Source: RYN-230 sp963841695
Lineage (GTDB): Bacteria; Actinomycetota; Actinomycetes; Streptosporangiales; Streptosporangiaceae
Direction of reading: 5' to 3'
Assembly (NCBI GenBank): GCA_963841695.1
Contig: CAWJDQ010000015.1
Location: forward strand, 186,001-250,000
Length of the DNA: 64,000 bases
In this document: positions 9,061-18,094 of the stretch, in pieces
How positions within the stretch are numbered: position 1 is the first letter of the stretch
How the letters are laid out: the number at the start of each line of letters is the position of its first letter
Notes under the pieces: generated by a model
Seen by the model: the letters and a program-made list of their open reading frames with translations, nothing else
What the model was told of the DNA's origin: nothing
Databases searched by the model: none
Position numbers and translations under genes: made by a program

Positions 9061-9774
9061 GTGCGAACGAGGGCGCAGATCAAGCGCAGGCGGCGGGCCC
9101 TGCTGGCCGTGGTACGCACGCTCGCGACGACGATCGTGCTGGTCGCCTCCTACTACCTGCTCCCACTGGATCATCTCTCCAGCCTGCCCCTGGCGGTCAT
9201 CCTGGTGGGGGGACTGCTGATCCTGCTTCTGATGAGCGTGGGCCAGGTACGCCAGATCCTCCGGACCAAGTACCCCGGCGTGCGGGCGGCCGAGGCCCTG
9301 GCCACCACGGTGCCGCTGTTCCTGCTCCTGTTCGCCTCGGCGTACTACGTGATGGAGCGGGCCAGCCCGGCCAGCTTCAACGACCACCTCACCCGGACCG
9401 ATGCGCTGTACTTCACGGTGACCACGTTCAGCACGGTGGGCTACGGGGACATCACCGCGACCAGCCAGTCCGCGCGGCTGATAGTGACCGTCCAGATACT
9501 CCTCGACCTGCTGGCCCTGGGCCTCGGCGTGCGCGTGCTGCTCGGAGCCGTGCAAATCGCCCGCCAGGGCCGCTCGGCCCCCGCCAGCCCGGCCGCCGCC
9601 AGCCCGGCCCCTGCGGACCCTGCCCTCGCCCCCCCGCCCCCCGCTGACCCGGCCCCCGCCACCCCGGCCGCGGCCGATCCCGCCCCCGCCGATTCCGCTC
9701 CCGCCGCCCCGGCGGCCGCCGATCCGCACGCCCCGCGGCACGGTGCCGGGCCGCCCGGCCCGGATGATCCCTAG
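9061..9774 (+). CDS. Two-transmembrane potassium channel with Ala/Pro-rich tail
   Basis: After a basic N-terminus the protein has two hydrophobic helices (residues about 16 to 60), then a third hydrophobic stretch (VPLFLLLFASAYYVM), a pore helix and the K+ selectivity filter TVTTFSTVGYGD, and a last helix (IVTVQILLDLLALGLGV). This is the Ion_trans_2 arrangement of simple bacterial K+ channels. Residues 180 to 237 are an Ala/Pro repeat tail with no domain. The start is GTG 9061. The stop overlaps by four bases the end of the convergent STAS gene. Confidence 0.88.
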   Translation: MRTRAQIKRRRRALLAVVRTLATTIVLVASYYLLPLDHLSSLPLAVILVGGLLILLLMSVGQVRQILRTKYPGVRAAEALATTVPLFLLLFASAYYVMERASPASFNDHLTRTDALYFTVTTFSTVGYGDITATSQSARLIVTVQILLDLLALGLGVRVLLGAVQIARQGRSAPASPAAASPAPADPALAPPPPADPAPATPAAADPAPADSAPAAPAAADPHAPRHGAGPPGPDDP

Positions 9775-10172
9775 ACGGGCGCGATCCCGGGAAGCCCCGC
9801 TCCGAAGGGCGGATCACTGTCCGGGAACGCCTCGGCCAGGCTGCTGAACACGGCCACCAGCCGGTCCACCCCCGCCGTGGCCAGGACCGCGCGGACGTGC
9901 GGGCTGGCCGCGGCCACCCGCAGTTCCCCGCCGCCGGCGTCGGTGTAGCGCAGCGCCATGAGCAGGGCACTCATGGCGTGCCAGTCACAGTCCTGCTGCG
10001 CGGTCAGGTCGGCCACGATGAGGGAGTGGTCCCGGCTGACCGATGCGAGCGCTTCCCAGAAATGCTGGGCGGTCCGGGCGTCCACCTCACCCAGGGGCGT
10101 CACGATGGCCAGGCCACGCTCTGACCTGACGCGGGCGCCGTGCTCCAGGGTTCCGTCGGTCAACGTCTTCAC
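9771..10172 (-). CDS. STAS domain protein (anti-sigma factor antagonist-like)
   Basis: The 133-residue product has the STAS pattern: GLAIVTPLGEVDARTAQHFWEAL, LIVADLTAQ, an alpha-helix with MSALLMALRY, then GGELRVAAASPHVRAVLATAGVDRLVAVF. Partner-switch antagonists carry a phosphorylatable Ser in a DSxG motif. Here the equivalent loop reads QDCDWHAMSA, so regulation by phosphorylation at the usual residue is doubtful. Likely role: signalling in a sigma-factor partner switch, or a stand-alone nucleotide-sensing STAS protein. Confidence 0.8.
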   Translation of the reverse strand: MKTLTDGTLEHGARVRSERGLAIVTPLGEVDARTAQHFWEALASVSRDHSLIVADLTAQQDCDWHAMSALLMALRYTDAGGGELRVAAASPHVRAVLATAGVDRLVAVFSSLAEAFPDSDPPFGAGLPGIAPV

Positions 10173-10515
10173 GCTTTCCGCCCCGCGGGCTCGGCTTGCC
10201 GTTGTCTCGGGTGCCGCGTGAGCGCACGCAGGCAGCCAAGAATGACGGCTGTTTCGTCAACCCCGCGAAAACCTAACCCTTGGCCTAAACCCCCACAAGT
10301 CCCCCATCCGGGTGACTCACTCCGCTGCCGCATCCGGAAGTGGCCAGGCCACTGCTGCCCGCCACTCCCCCTGGCCAGGCAACTCGACCCGCGCCCTCCG
10401 CGAAGGAAAGGCTCAAAAACCTCCGCAACGGACTTTCCGGCCCGGTCCCTCCGGCCAGCCCGGCGCCGTCCGCCCCAACGGCCACCCGCCGGCGCCTGCC
10501 CTGAGCCGGACCTGG
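10173..10515. other. Intergenic region without a supported gene
   Basis: The stretch between the STAS start and the carbonic anhydrase stop is C-rich on the plus strand and holds several overlapping ORFs in three frames without family motifs. I see no tRNA, repeat array or clear hairpin terminator in it. Confidence 0.4.
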
Positions 10516-11058
10516 TTACTTCTTCGACTTCGCGTCCACCACGGTGGTCACCAGCCCGGTTGACACGTCATAGACGTGGCCGGAAACCAGCACGTCCGGC
10601 GGGATCTCGCCGGCCCACAGCACTCGCTCGACATCGGTCCGGACCGTGCGGGCCGGATCCAGGACCGGCGTGTCCGCGAGGGTCCGCTCGTCGGTGCCGA
10701 CCCGCTGGGCGAAGCCGTGCCGGAGGTTGTCGTCAGCCAGCAGGGTCGATCCGCAGTCGGTGTGGTGAATGATCGCGACCTCGAAGTACGGGCCCGCCGG
10801 TGCCTTGGTCTCGACCAGGTAGCTGGCGTAGGCGATGTCCTGGGTGACGGCCGGCGTCACCCGCCCTCCGATGTTCCGCTGCACGAGTGCCTCGCCGAGC
10901 GTGATCCCGAGCGTGGCCGCCGGATCAACCCGGCAGTCGATGCACGTGACGATGTACAGGTTCAGCCGCGGGATGAACGGAAGCGGCGGCATGTTCCGGC
11001 GGGCGTCAGTACGGGCGAAGGCCTGGTTACGGTCAAGAAGCGGAGCGAGGTTGGACAT
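10516..11058 (-). CDS. Beta-carbonic anhydrase
   Basis: The product catalyses reversible CO2 hydration. From ATG 11058 it is 180 residues. The zinc site is visible as CIDCR (CxDxR, with the Asp/Arg dyad) and HHTDCGST (HxxC). RNIGGRVTPAVTQD follows the first motif, as in the family. A longer ORF reaching 11166 has a basic N-terminal stretch without homology, so the internal ATG is preferred; GAAGGG lies about ten bases upstream. The length matches the small actinobacterial members. The ORF is intact. Confidence 0.9.
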   Translation of the reverse strand: MSNLAPLLDRNQAFARTDARRNMPPLPFIPRLNLYIVTCIDCRVDPAATLGITLGEALVQRNIGGRVTPAVTQDIAYASYLVETKAPAGPYFEVAIIHHTDCGSTLLADDNLRHGFAQRVGTDERTLADTPVLDPARTVRTDVERVLWAGEIPPDVLVSGHVYDVSTGLVTTVVDAKSKK

Positions 11059-11215
11059 AGTTTCGCGCCCTTCATCGGTGGTGAGGTGCAGGTGCGCCTG
11101 TGAGCGAGAACGGCTGACCGGCGCGCACCTCGGACGAGCAGGGAATCTACGTGCGCACCGGTCCATGCTTGACCACGCGCGATGCGCCGGCGAGCCGCAA
11201 GACGGCCTGGATTCG

Positions 11216-12253
11216 TCAGGATTCTGCCTGCCGCCGGCCAGGTCTGCGCAGCCGGGACCGGCCCGGCCGGATACCGCGCCTCACCGGGGATTCGTGGTGC
11301 TGGAGCGCATCCGGCTGGCGGCCCCGGTAGGCGGCCCGGTAGGCGGTAGGCGTGGTCCCGGCGTCGCGCGCCAGGTGCAGGCGCAGGTTCGCGGCGCTAC
11401 CCAGGCCGGTGCGGGCGGCGACATTCTCGACCGGCAGGTCACTGACCTCCAGCAGCCGACGGGCCTCGCGCACCCGGGCGGCGGTGAGCCAGCGCAGTGG
11501 CGCGATCCCGGTCTCGGCGACGAAGCGGCGGGAAAAGGTGCGCGGCGCCCAGCCCGCATGGCGGGCCAGGACCGCGACGGTCAGCGGCTCGGCCAGGTGC
11601 TCCAGCGCCCACTCACACGTCCCCGCCAGGCTCTGCCCCGGTGGCGGCACGGGACGCTGCAGCCACTGGGCCTGCCCGCCGTCGCGGTGCGGGGCCACCA
11701 CCATATGGCGGGCCACGTCGACCGCCACCTCGCTGCCGTAATCGGCGCGCACCAGCTGCACGCACAAGTCGATCCCGGCGGCCAGCCCGGCACTGGTCAG
11801 CACATTCCCCTCATCCGCCCACAGCACATCCGGGTCGACCGTCACCGCCGGATAACGGGCCGCCAGCTGGCCGGCGTACTGCCAGTGCGTGGCGGCCCGG
11901 CGGTGATCCAGCAGCCCGGCCGCAGCTAGAGCGAACGCCCCGGTACACACCGAGACCACCCGGGTGCCGCGCGCGGCCGCCTGGCGCAGCGCCGCACCGA
12001 CCTCCTCGCCGGGATCGTCCAGCGGCATGTAACCCGGCACCACCACCGTGTCCGCGGCCTCCAGAACCCCCAGGTCATGCTCGGCGACCACGGCATATCC
12101 CGTCGTGGACGCCACCAGCCCGGGGGTGGGCGAGCACACGGTAAAGCGGTAGCGCGATGCCTGTATGCGGTCCCCGAAAACCTGCGCCGGGATGGCCAGG
12201 TCAAAGGGCTCCACCGCCGGCAAAGCGAGCGCGACCACAGTATGCACAAGCAA
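11216..12253 (-). CDS. GlxA family transcriptional regulator (DJ-1/PfpI plus AraC HTH)
   Basis: The N-terminal half is a DJ-1/PfpI amidase-like domain (HTVVALALPAVEPFDLAIP, with the nucleophile-elbow position in VSVCTGAFALAAAGLL). The C-terminal half is an AraC-type double helix-turn-helix (LTVAVLARHAGWAPRTFSRRFVAETG, then VENVAARTGLGSAANLRLHL). The total of 345 residues is usual for the family. Members sense small metabolites through the first domain and activate adjacent metabolic genes. Neither neighbour here is an obvious target. Confidence 0.9.
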   Translation of the reverse strand: MLVHTVVALALPAVEPFDLAIPAQVFGDRIQASRYRFTVCSPTPGLVASTTGYAVVAEHDLGVLEAADTVVVPGYMPLDDPGEEVGAALRQAAARGTRVVSVCTGAFALAAAGLLDHRRAATHWQYAGQLAARYPAVTVDPDVLWADEGNVLTSAGLAAGIDLCVQLVRADYGSEVAVDVARHMVVAPHRDGGQAQWLQRPVPPPGQSLAGTCEWALEHLAEPLTVAVLARHAGWAPRTFSRRFVAETGIAPLRWLTAARVREARRLLEVSDLPVENVAARTGLGSAANLRLHLARDAGTTPTAYRAAYRGRQPDALQHHESPVRRGIRPGRSRLRRPGRRQAES

Positions 12254-12482
12254 AAGCCTAGAGGGCCGGGTCTGTCCGCGGATCGTCCGTGCTCCCGCAG
12301 CCGTCCTGGCCGGGACCTATCGCCGGGGGCCCACCGGGCCCGGCAGGGTTCTCGCAATTCGTGACCAGTTGCCCACTTTTAGTAGTACCGTCGGGCGGGA
12401 CAAAGATGACGCGGGACACAGATGAGACCGTGATGGGGGGCCTGCCATGTTCTGCTTCGGGCTGTCGTCCTCGGGCGCTGGT

Positions 12483-12746
12483 TCACCCCGGGCGGCGGAT
12501 GAAAGCCGGGTCGTAGAGGTACCAGCCTTCGCGGCCGCCCACGGCCGGGCTGGCGTACCAGCGGAGCCCCACGCACCAGCGGCCATGCCGGTCCTTACGC
12601 TGACCCGTAACCTGGGCCCACGCCCATGTGCCATCCTGGAGCAGGATCTCGGCCTCAGTGTCCTCCGGGATGGTGGAGCCGGGCACGGCGTCGGCGGGCA
12701 TGGCCCGCTCCAGCGTCGGCTCGCGGGCAGGGTCCGAGGCGGCCAT
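12483..12746 (-). CDS. Small conserved-looking protein, function unknown
   Basis: The 87-residue product starts at ATG 12746. It has a Glu/Asp-rich first half and then a Trp-rich region (WAWAQVTGQRKDRHGRWCVGLRWY, with WYLYDPAFIRR near the end). The pattern suggests a small beta-sheet domain that may bind nucleic acid or another protein. No catalytic motif is visible. Actinobacteria often carry small proteins of this kind, but I cannot name the family. The next genes on both sides are unrelated. Confidence 0.55.
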   Translation of the reverse strand: MAASDPAREPTLERAMPADAVPGSTIPEDTEAEILLQDGTWAWAQVTGQRKDRHGRWCVGLRWYASPAVGGREGWYLYDPAFIRRPG

Positions 12747-12951
12747 CTGGCCAGAATGCGCCTCGGCTCGTAGGCTCCAGTGCCAGTTTGGGCATTTTTT
12801 CGCAAATGTTTTCGGATGGACTCAGCTCGCCGAGCCGGGCCTCCTGATCAGCGCCACCCGAGTGCTCAGGTTCACAGTGCGAAGTGAGCACGTACGGGTA
12901 GATGCGCGCCCTGGGCGCAGCGTGGCGGCCCAACTATCTGAGGGGGGAGCC

Positions 12952-13074
12952 ATGCGCGGACAGCACCACGCAGGGACCAAGAACGCCAGCGGCAACGCCA
13001 GCGCGGTCGTCGGCACGGTCGTGATCACGCTGCTGATCCTGCTGGCAGTCGTGATCTTCCTGGCCATGCGGTAG
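12952..13074 (+). CDS. Small single-pass membrane protein, 40 residues
   Basis: A strong ribosome binding site (GAGGGGGGAG) sits three bases before ATG 12952. The 40-residue product has a polar N-terminus (MRGQHHAGTKNASGN) and one C-terminal transmembrane helix (VGTVVITLLILLAVVIFLAM). It ends with an Arg and a TAG stop, eight bases before a strong hairpin. The function is unknown. Its size and hydrophobic tail fit a small membrane regulator or a type I toxin-like peptide, but nothing else supports the latter. Confidence 0.6.
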   Translation: MRGQHHAGTKNASGNASAVVGTVVITLLILLAVVIFLAMR

Positions 13075-13081
13075 AGATCCA

Positions 13082-13110
13082 GGCCGGGCCCGGCGGGCGG
13101 TGGCCCGGCC
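13082..13110. terminator. GC-rich hairpin between convergent genes
   Basis: GGCCGGGCC (13082-13090) and GGCCCGGCC (13102-13110) form a perfect nine-base stem around an 11-base loop. No U-tract follows, which is common in high-GC actinobacteria. The hairpin lies between the stops of the small plus-strand gene and the minus-strand epimerase, so it could end transcription from both sides. Confidence 0.65.
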
Positions 13111-13146
13111 ATCCGCAGGTTCAGGTGAGGACCGCCTAGAACGCGG

Positions 13147-14351
13147 CTACCAGCTGGTCATCAGGTCGTCGGCGGTCTCCATGCCGGCCCGCCAGACCGA
13201 GCGGGCGATGATCTTGGTCGGGTCGGCCCGGTCGCGGTAGCGGGCGGCGATATCGGTGCACTCCTCCAGCAGGCCCTCGGACAGCGTGGTCGGCTGCAGG
13301 CCGAGGGCGAGGAACTGGTCGTTGCGGACGATCAGCTCGTTCTCCTCGGCCTCCTGCCGCGGGTTCGGCAGGTAGGCGATGTCCGCGCCGGTCACGTCGC
13401 CGACCATCTTGGCCAGGTCGAGCACCCGGTGGGTCTCGGTGATCTGGTTGAGCACCCGCGGCCGGTCGCCGGCCTCCGGCGGGTTGGTCATGCGCGATCT
13501 CGATGCACCGCACGGTGTCCCGGATGTGGATGAACGCGCGGGTCTGGCCGCCGGTGCCGTGCACGGTCAGCGGGTGCCCGATCGCGGCCTGCATCAGGAA
13601 GCGGTTCAGCACGGTGCCGTAGTCGCCGTCGTAGTCGAACCGGTTGATCAGCCGCTCGTCCCGGCTGGTCTGCGTCGGTCTGGGTGCCCCAGACGATGCC
13701 CTGGTGCAGGTCGGTGATCCGCAGCCCGTCGTTCTTGGCGTAGAACGCGAACATCAGCTGGTCCAGCGTCTTGGTCATGTGATAGACCGAGCCGGGGTTG
13801 GCCGGGTGCAGGATCTCCCGCTCCAGCTCGCCGTCCGGGCGTCGGCACCTTCACGGTCAGGTAGCCCTCGGGGATCGGCGCCGTGCCCGACCAGCCGTAG
13901 CCGTAGACGCCCATCGTGCCCAGGTGCGCCAGCGCGGCGTCGATGCCGGTGTCGACCAGCGCGGCCAGCAGGTTGTGGGTGGCCCGGACGTTGTTGTCGA
14001 CCGTGTAGCGCTTGGTCGTCGGTGGACCGCATCGAGTACGGCGCGGCGCGCTGCTCGGCGAAGTGCACGATCGCGTCCGGCCGCAGCTCGGCCAGCAGCG
14101 CGGCCAGCCGGTCGTACTCGGTGGCCAGGTCGAGGTTCACGAAGCCGATCTCCCGGCCGGAGACCTCGCGCCAGGCGCCGCATCCGCTCGCCGATCGGCC
14201 GGATCGGCGTCAGCGACTCCACCTCGAGGTCGACGTCGATCTTCCGGCGGCTGAGGTTGTCGATGATGGTGATGTCGTGGCCGCGGTCCGACAGGTACAG
14301 CGACGTCGGCCAGCCGCAGAACCCGTCGCCGCCAAGAACCAGGACGCGCAT
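13147..14351 (-). CDS. UDP-sulfoquinovose synthase-like NAD epimerase, five +1 frameshifts
   Basis: The pieces join into one short-chain epimerase with the SQD1 signature RVLVLGGDGFCGWPTSLYL (family GDGYCGWP), VDLEVESLTPI, LRPDAIVHFAEQRAAPYSM (the catalytic region), NNVRATHNLLAALV, LGTMGVYG, PGSVYHMTK (Tyr/Lys catalytic pair), QGIVWGTQT, RFDYDGDYGTVLNRFLMQAA and a C-terminal WRAGMETADDLM. They lie in successive frames, each one base later, with switches near 14177, 14014, 13838, 13673 and 13492. No stop interrupts a segment before its switch. The start at 14351 is placed six bases after AAAGGGA. It is 29 bases downstream of the GH12 gene, so probably the last gene of that operon. The related reaction is UDP-glucose to UDP-sulfoquinovose, or epimerisation of a UDP-sugar. 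Confidence 0.8.
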
Positions 14352-14380
14352 GGTCATTCCCTTTCGTTGGTATACCGCAT

Positions 14381-15106
14381 CTATGCGACTCCGATTGAGC
14401 CGCAGTATTCACGTTTCGATGGAGACCCAGTCAGTGGCCAGTCCCGGCCTCCTATCCACAGCTCGAATCCGGCTGAGATCTGGACGAGCAGGTCGGTGGC
14501 ATTCGCCCAGCCACGATCAACCGCGTACCGCAGGAAAGAGGTCAGATTAAGGCTGGCTACCGAGGGACGCTGATACTTGAATCTGAATTGAACCATGTTC
14601 CAGGACACCCCGGCCGGGTTAGCCCGTCTTACGCACCTGGCGGAGAATTCCTCGCCATCAATCAGCACGGCCGTGCCGCTTCGCGCGATGGGGTAAGTGA
14701 GCATCACCATGATCTCAGTGGTCCGGTATTGCGGTCCTGGCCAGCGTGAGCAGCACCATGCGTCATAGGTGGTGTCCCATTTGCTGCCCGCGGCAGCGTT
14801 CTGGGAAGTCTGCCACGAGCTATAAATCGCAGGAAGACGCGACAGTGGGGCGGGCAGCAGGTTGTTAAGGCTCTTATTGGCCCAGGGACTCGGACCGCGC
14901 GAGACATTGGGATAACCCATCACGTCGGCACTGTTAGCCAATGATCTTGTGACCGTGAAGTTTGGGTCTCCCACAGTGCCCTGGATACACTGTTCCCCCG
15001 CGTAGCGGGCATAGTTCCAGGCGTTGTTGCTGATCTGGTATTCATCGCCTGCCGCGGAGGCGATCTTCATGCTCTGTGTTTTACCGCATAGTGTGAAGGT
15101 TTCCAT
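14381..15106 (-). CDS. Glycoside hydrolase family 12-like protein
   Basis: The 241-residue product has the GH12 pattern of a beta-jelly-roll endoglucanase. It carries the nucleophile segment TEIMVMLTYP (Glu131) and the acid/base segment SAGFELW (Glu215), with WNYARYAGEQCIQG near the start and a TAVLIDGEEF strand between. It starts inside the end of the GH26 gene, with AAGGAGG nine bases before ATG 15106, so the two are translationally coupled. No signal peptide is seen from this start, which is odd for an extracellular glucanase; the enzyme may act inside, or the start may be wrong. The base composition is markedly lower in GC than in most of the window. Confidence 0.7.
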   Translation of the reverse strand: METFTLCGKTQSMKIASAAGDEYQISNNAWNYARYAGEQCIQGTVGDPNFTVTRSLANSADVMGYPNVSRGPSPWANKSLNNLLPAPLSRLPAIYSSWQTSQNAAAGSKWDTTYDAWCCSRWPGPQYRTTEIMVMLTYPIARSGTAVLIDGEEFSARCVRRANPAGVSWNMVQFRFKYQRPSVASLNLTSFLRYAVDRGWANATDLLVQISAGFELWIGGRDWPLTGSPSKREYCGSIGVA

Positions 15107-16022
15107 ACCTTGCTACCTCCTTCCGGAACGTCACAAGTGCCGCCGGGTTATCCTGCGGGCGGTAGTAGCCCCTGGCCGTGGTCTGATCGAAGTACACGAT
15201 GCCGATGACGCTCGACCGGTAAGCCTCGGCATAGAGGTCACGGATCTGGCTGGCCTGGCCGGTGCTATCGAGCACGCCGGCTTCCGTGATGAGGATCGGT
15301 TTCGATGTCTGGCGGCGGAGTTCCCTGACCGTCGGGCCGAACACTGATGAGAACGAGTCGGCGGGCTGCCTGAGATAGCCATCAATGCCGATCCAGTTGA
15401 CGTATGAGTTACCGGGGTAGTATTCCATCGGCCCGCATTTGAAACCCGCATTAGTCCGGTTGATCGTGTACACCCACATCGTATTACGCGATCCCAGCAG
15501 CTGGTGCATGCGCCGCCATGCTGAGATGAACACGCCCGGCGTGGTACGTGTGCATCCCCACGGAAACCAGTTGCCGTTCATCTCGTGCCCGAACGAGAGC
15601 GCGACAGGTTCCTTCATCTTCCGAAGGTCCTGGCCCCATTTTTCGAGTATCTTGTCGTACCGGCCGGCGAGAATGTTGGAAACGGGCTGCTTATAGTCGA
15701 TCTGGACGATCGGCATCGCGCCATCCCGCTCGATGGTCTGCAGCTCGCCAAAGGGGAAGGTGATGCCTAGCGGAACGTATATCTGGACTATCCCAGGATG
15801 CTCTCCCGTGGTGCTTCTCCAGGTTACGAGGTCGCTCAACTTGGGAAGCGCCACCCCGTTGTACCACAAGTTACGGGACGGTGGCGTGAAATAGGTCTCA
15901 GACGGCCTCCTGGCACGTGCCCCGCCGAAAGGTGAGTCATGGAAATACGCCATCCCCAGGACGGCAACCGCGAAAAGCGCGAGTGGCAGCAGCGCGGGTA
16001 TGACCATACGCGATGGCCTCAC
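15081..16022 (-). CDS. Glycoside hydrolase family 26-like protein, membrane-anchored or secreted
   Basis: The 313-residue product starts with a basic stretch and one hydrophobic helix (ALLPLALFAVAVLGMAYF), giving an uncleaved anchor or signal peptide. The catalytic domain has the GH26 acid/base SFGHEMNGNWFPWG (Glu147) and the nucleophile ILITEAGV (Glu247), plus VNWIGIDGY. Family members cut mannans or mixed-link glucans. It overlaps the upstream synthase by four bases (ATGA), so the two are co-translated. Genes for a polysaccharide synthase with linked endoglycosidases suggest trimming or release of the product chain. Confidence 0.78.
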   Translation of the reverse strand: MRPSRMVIPALLPLALFAVAVLGMAYFHDSPFGGARARRPSETYFTPPSRNLWYNGVALPKLSDLVTWRSTTGEHPGIVQIYVPLGITFPFGELQTIERDGAMPIVQIDYKQPVSNILAGRYDKILEKWGQDLRKMKEPVALSFGHEMNGNWFPWGCTRTTPGVFISAWRRMHQLLGSRNTMWVYTINRTNAGFKCGPMEYYPGNSYVNWIGIDGYLRQPADSFSSVFGPTVRELRRQTSKPILITEAGVLDSTGQASQIRDLYAEAYRSSVIGIVYFDQTTARGYYRPQDNPAALVTFRKEVARYGNLHTMR

Positions 16023-17593
16023 CTAGCATCCTCGAGGACTTCTACTGGTGCGGTCAATTGCTCTGCGCCGGCCTGGCGGGTGTTCCATCCTTGCTTGTAC
16101 CAGGTCACCAGCGAGTAGACCCTGATCCAGTGCAGGATGACGAGCATCCACAAGATCGATGTGGGATAGGTCAGCCAGGTTACGAGCCGCATGAACCTGG
16201 TTTCGTCGCTGCGATGGATTGAGAAGATGCGCAGGCCGGAGAGATATGCCCATGGCACCAGGGCGCCGAGCATCCAGAGCAGTACGCCACGCGAGGACGG
16301 CCACGACATCGCGATGACCACGGGAGTGGCGATGGCCGTCAGGAACAACTGAATGCTCAGCAGCGTGAACCACCAGCTGTATGTCCGGAGCCGCAGATAC
16401 TTTATCCGCCAGCAGTTGCGGATGGCACTGCCCCTCATCCATCGCATCCATTGCCGCAGGTGGTGGGACAAGTTTTCCGGGAACATCGAGAACGCGAAGG
16501 CATTCGATTGCTGGACGGCTTTCCCCCGGCAACGCGCGAAGAGGGTCAGCGCCGCGTCGTCCCCGAGCTTTATGGGCTTACCCAGGAACGTTTCCTCCAG
16601 GTACGCCGGCACAACCTCTTCGAGCATACGGGATCGGTAGAGCGCAAACGGCCCGCGATTCACCAGGATGTCCCCGAAGGCAGTCTGCGCTCCGCAGGCG
16701 ATGACCTGGAAGAACAGCGTGCGAGCGTAGACTGTCCGGGTGATCCAATTCTCCCGGAAGTTCATGGCAAGCTCCATCCCTGCCACCGACCATACGTCAG
16801 GGTCTATGAACGGCCGTATGCCATATTCGATCGCGTTGTGGGCTAGCGCGCTGTCTGAGTCCACGGTGACCGTGATGTCGGCGTCCATCGGCTCGGCGAA
16901 CGATCGCGCCTGCGCGTATTTCTTCCCCTGGTTTTTCTGCCAGATCCAGCGGACCCATGTGCCGTCAGCCCGGCCTTCCCAATGGTCGCGGAGTTGGGTG
17001 TAATCTTCTCCCGAACCGTCATCCACCACATCGATCCGATATGGTGGGTGTGTCTGGTTCACGAGCGCCCACAGCGTGCGGTCCAGAATCTCTGGTGACT
17101 CATTGTAAACGGGCAGCGTTACCGCAACTTTCAGGCGGGACAGCCCCCGTTCCTGTTCTTCGGTTACCGCTACGGGCCTGTCAAGCCACGACAGCATCCA
17201 TTGCACCGTGACGAGAAGCGTGCCTAGCATCCAAGCGCACAGGAGCCATCTGTAGGTGGCGTGGTCCCAGATATAGACCAGATGCCTGGTAAAGAGGAGC
17301 ACGACCATTAAGGTGCCGGCCGCGATGCTCGGAATTACCTTACCCCGCCGGTATTCTGCTACAGGTACGTCATAAGAATCAGCTAGGGCTCCTCGACGGG
17401 CTTGCCCTGGCGCCACACGTAGCGACACAGCATTGCCCAGACGATTGTCATCCCGCCACTCGCGGGTACCACGAAAGCCATGTCGTGCAGGAATTTCATC
17501 TAGTTCACCTGCCTTCCCCGGAGAAGTCTTACGGCGATGAGCGCCGATCGGGATTAGCGTAAACATCTCAGGCCAATCCTTGTAATTGCTCAT
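16019..17593 (-). CDS. Processive family 2 glycosyltransferase (hyaluronan/chitin synthase-like)
   Basis: The product contains N-terminal transmembrane helices, then the GT-A core: VTLPVYNESPEIL, VVDDGS, TVDSDSALA (DxD), GDDAALTLFA with the catalytic Asp, and the processive QxxRW-type motif in LRQWMRWMRGSA. Further transmembrane helices follow (FTLLSIQLFLTAIATPVV onwards). This matches synthases that polymerise and export a polysaccharide through one protein. Start ATG 17593 is chosen because upstream residues to 17713 have no family match. Downstream are GH26, GH12 and an epimerase, in that order, on the same strand. The polymer is unknown. Confidence 0.82.
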   Translation of the reverse strand: MSNYKDWPEMFTLIPIGAHRRKTSPGKAGELDEIPARHGFRGTREWRDDNRLGNAVSLRVAPGQARRGALADSYDVPVAEYRRGKVIPSIAAGTLMVVLLFTRHLVYIWDHATYRWLLCAWMLGTLLVTVQWMLSWLDRPVAVTEEQERGLSRLKVAVTLPVYNESPEILDRTLWALVNQTHPPYRIDVVDDGSGEDYTQLRDHWEGRADGTWVRWIWQKNQGKKYAQARSFAEPMDADITVTVDSDSALAHNAIEYGIRPFIDPDVWSVAGMELAMNFRENWITRTVYARTLFFQVIACGAQTAFGDILVNRGPFALYRSRMLEEVVPAYLEETFLGKPIKLGDDAALTLFARCRGKAVQQSNAFAFSMFPENLSHHLRQWMRWMRGSAIRNCWRIKYLRLRTYSWWFTLLSIQLFLTAIATPVVIAMSWPSSRGVLLWMLGALVPWAYLSGLRIFSIHRSDETRFMRLVTWLTYPTSILWMLVILHWIRVYSLVTWYKQGWNTRQAGAEQLTAPVEVLEDAR

Positions 17594-18094
17594 GCAGGCG
17601 TTTATCCTTGTCCCCCGCTGGCCGGCATGGTGCGCGAACAGACAGCAGGATCCATGTGAGAGCGCCCAGCAAGAACATCTCAGTCCTTGGTGGTGCTGAA
17701 GGGCAAAAGGCACACAGCCGAATCAGAACTATCAAGCTGCGGCAGAGAGTCTCCGGCTCATGCCGCTGCGCGTCTTCGCGGTGATGAAGTCACTGATGAG
17801 TGAGCGAGGATTAATTCCGGAATATATTTATGCATGTGGGTGCCCAGGTCCTATGGGAAGGTGTCAATGAGCCTTGCCAGCGGAGGATCGGGTCTGCTCC
17901 CCCAAGCAGCAAGCGTTCCGCCCCGAACGCATGCCCTCGAAGTCACTCTATATCCGGACTTCCTAAGAGATGCTTCTGTTTGCGTAACAAGTGTGCAGGT
18001 CTATTTGTCTGCGGCATGACTGTGCGGGCTGGGTCGGCGTGCCGGTGATGTCATGATGCGTGCACCGGGTGATCTTGCGTTGTAGTGTCCGGGT
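17594..18094. other. Promoter-side intergenic region between divergent genes
   Basis: The region separates the minus-strand synthase operon from the plus-strand IS66 transposase. It is less GC-rich than the rest of the window and carries no ORF with a family match. The promoter of the polysaccharide operon and the left end of the insertion sequence should lie here; I could not identify terminal inverted repeats by eye. Confidence 0.45.

Noticed and set aside
7933..9741. A 602-residue minus-strand ORF across the YcaQ-like and channel genes
   Set aside because: Low-complexity Gly/Arg composition and no motif; it opposes two convincing genes.
12952..13074. Type I toxin peptide
   Set aside because: No antisense RNA promoter could be shown, so only a small membrane protein is claimed.
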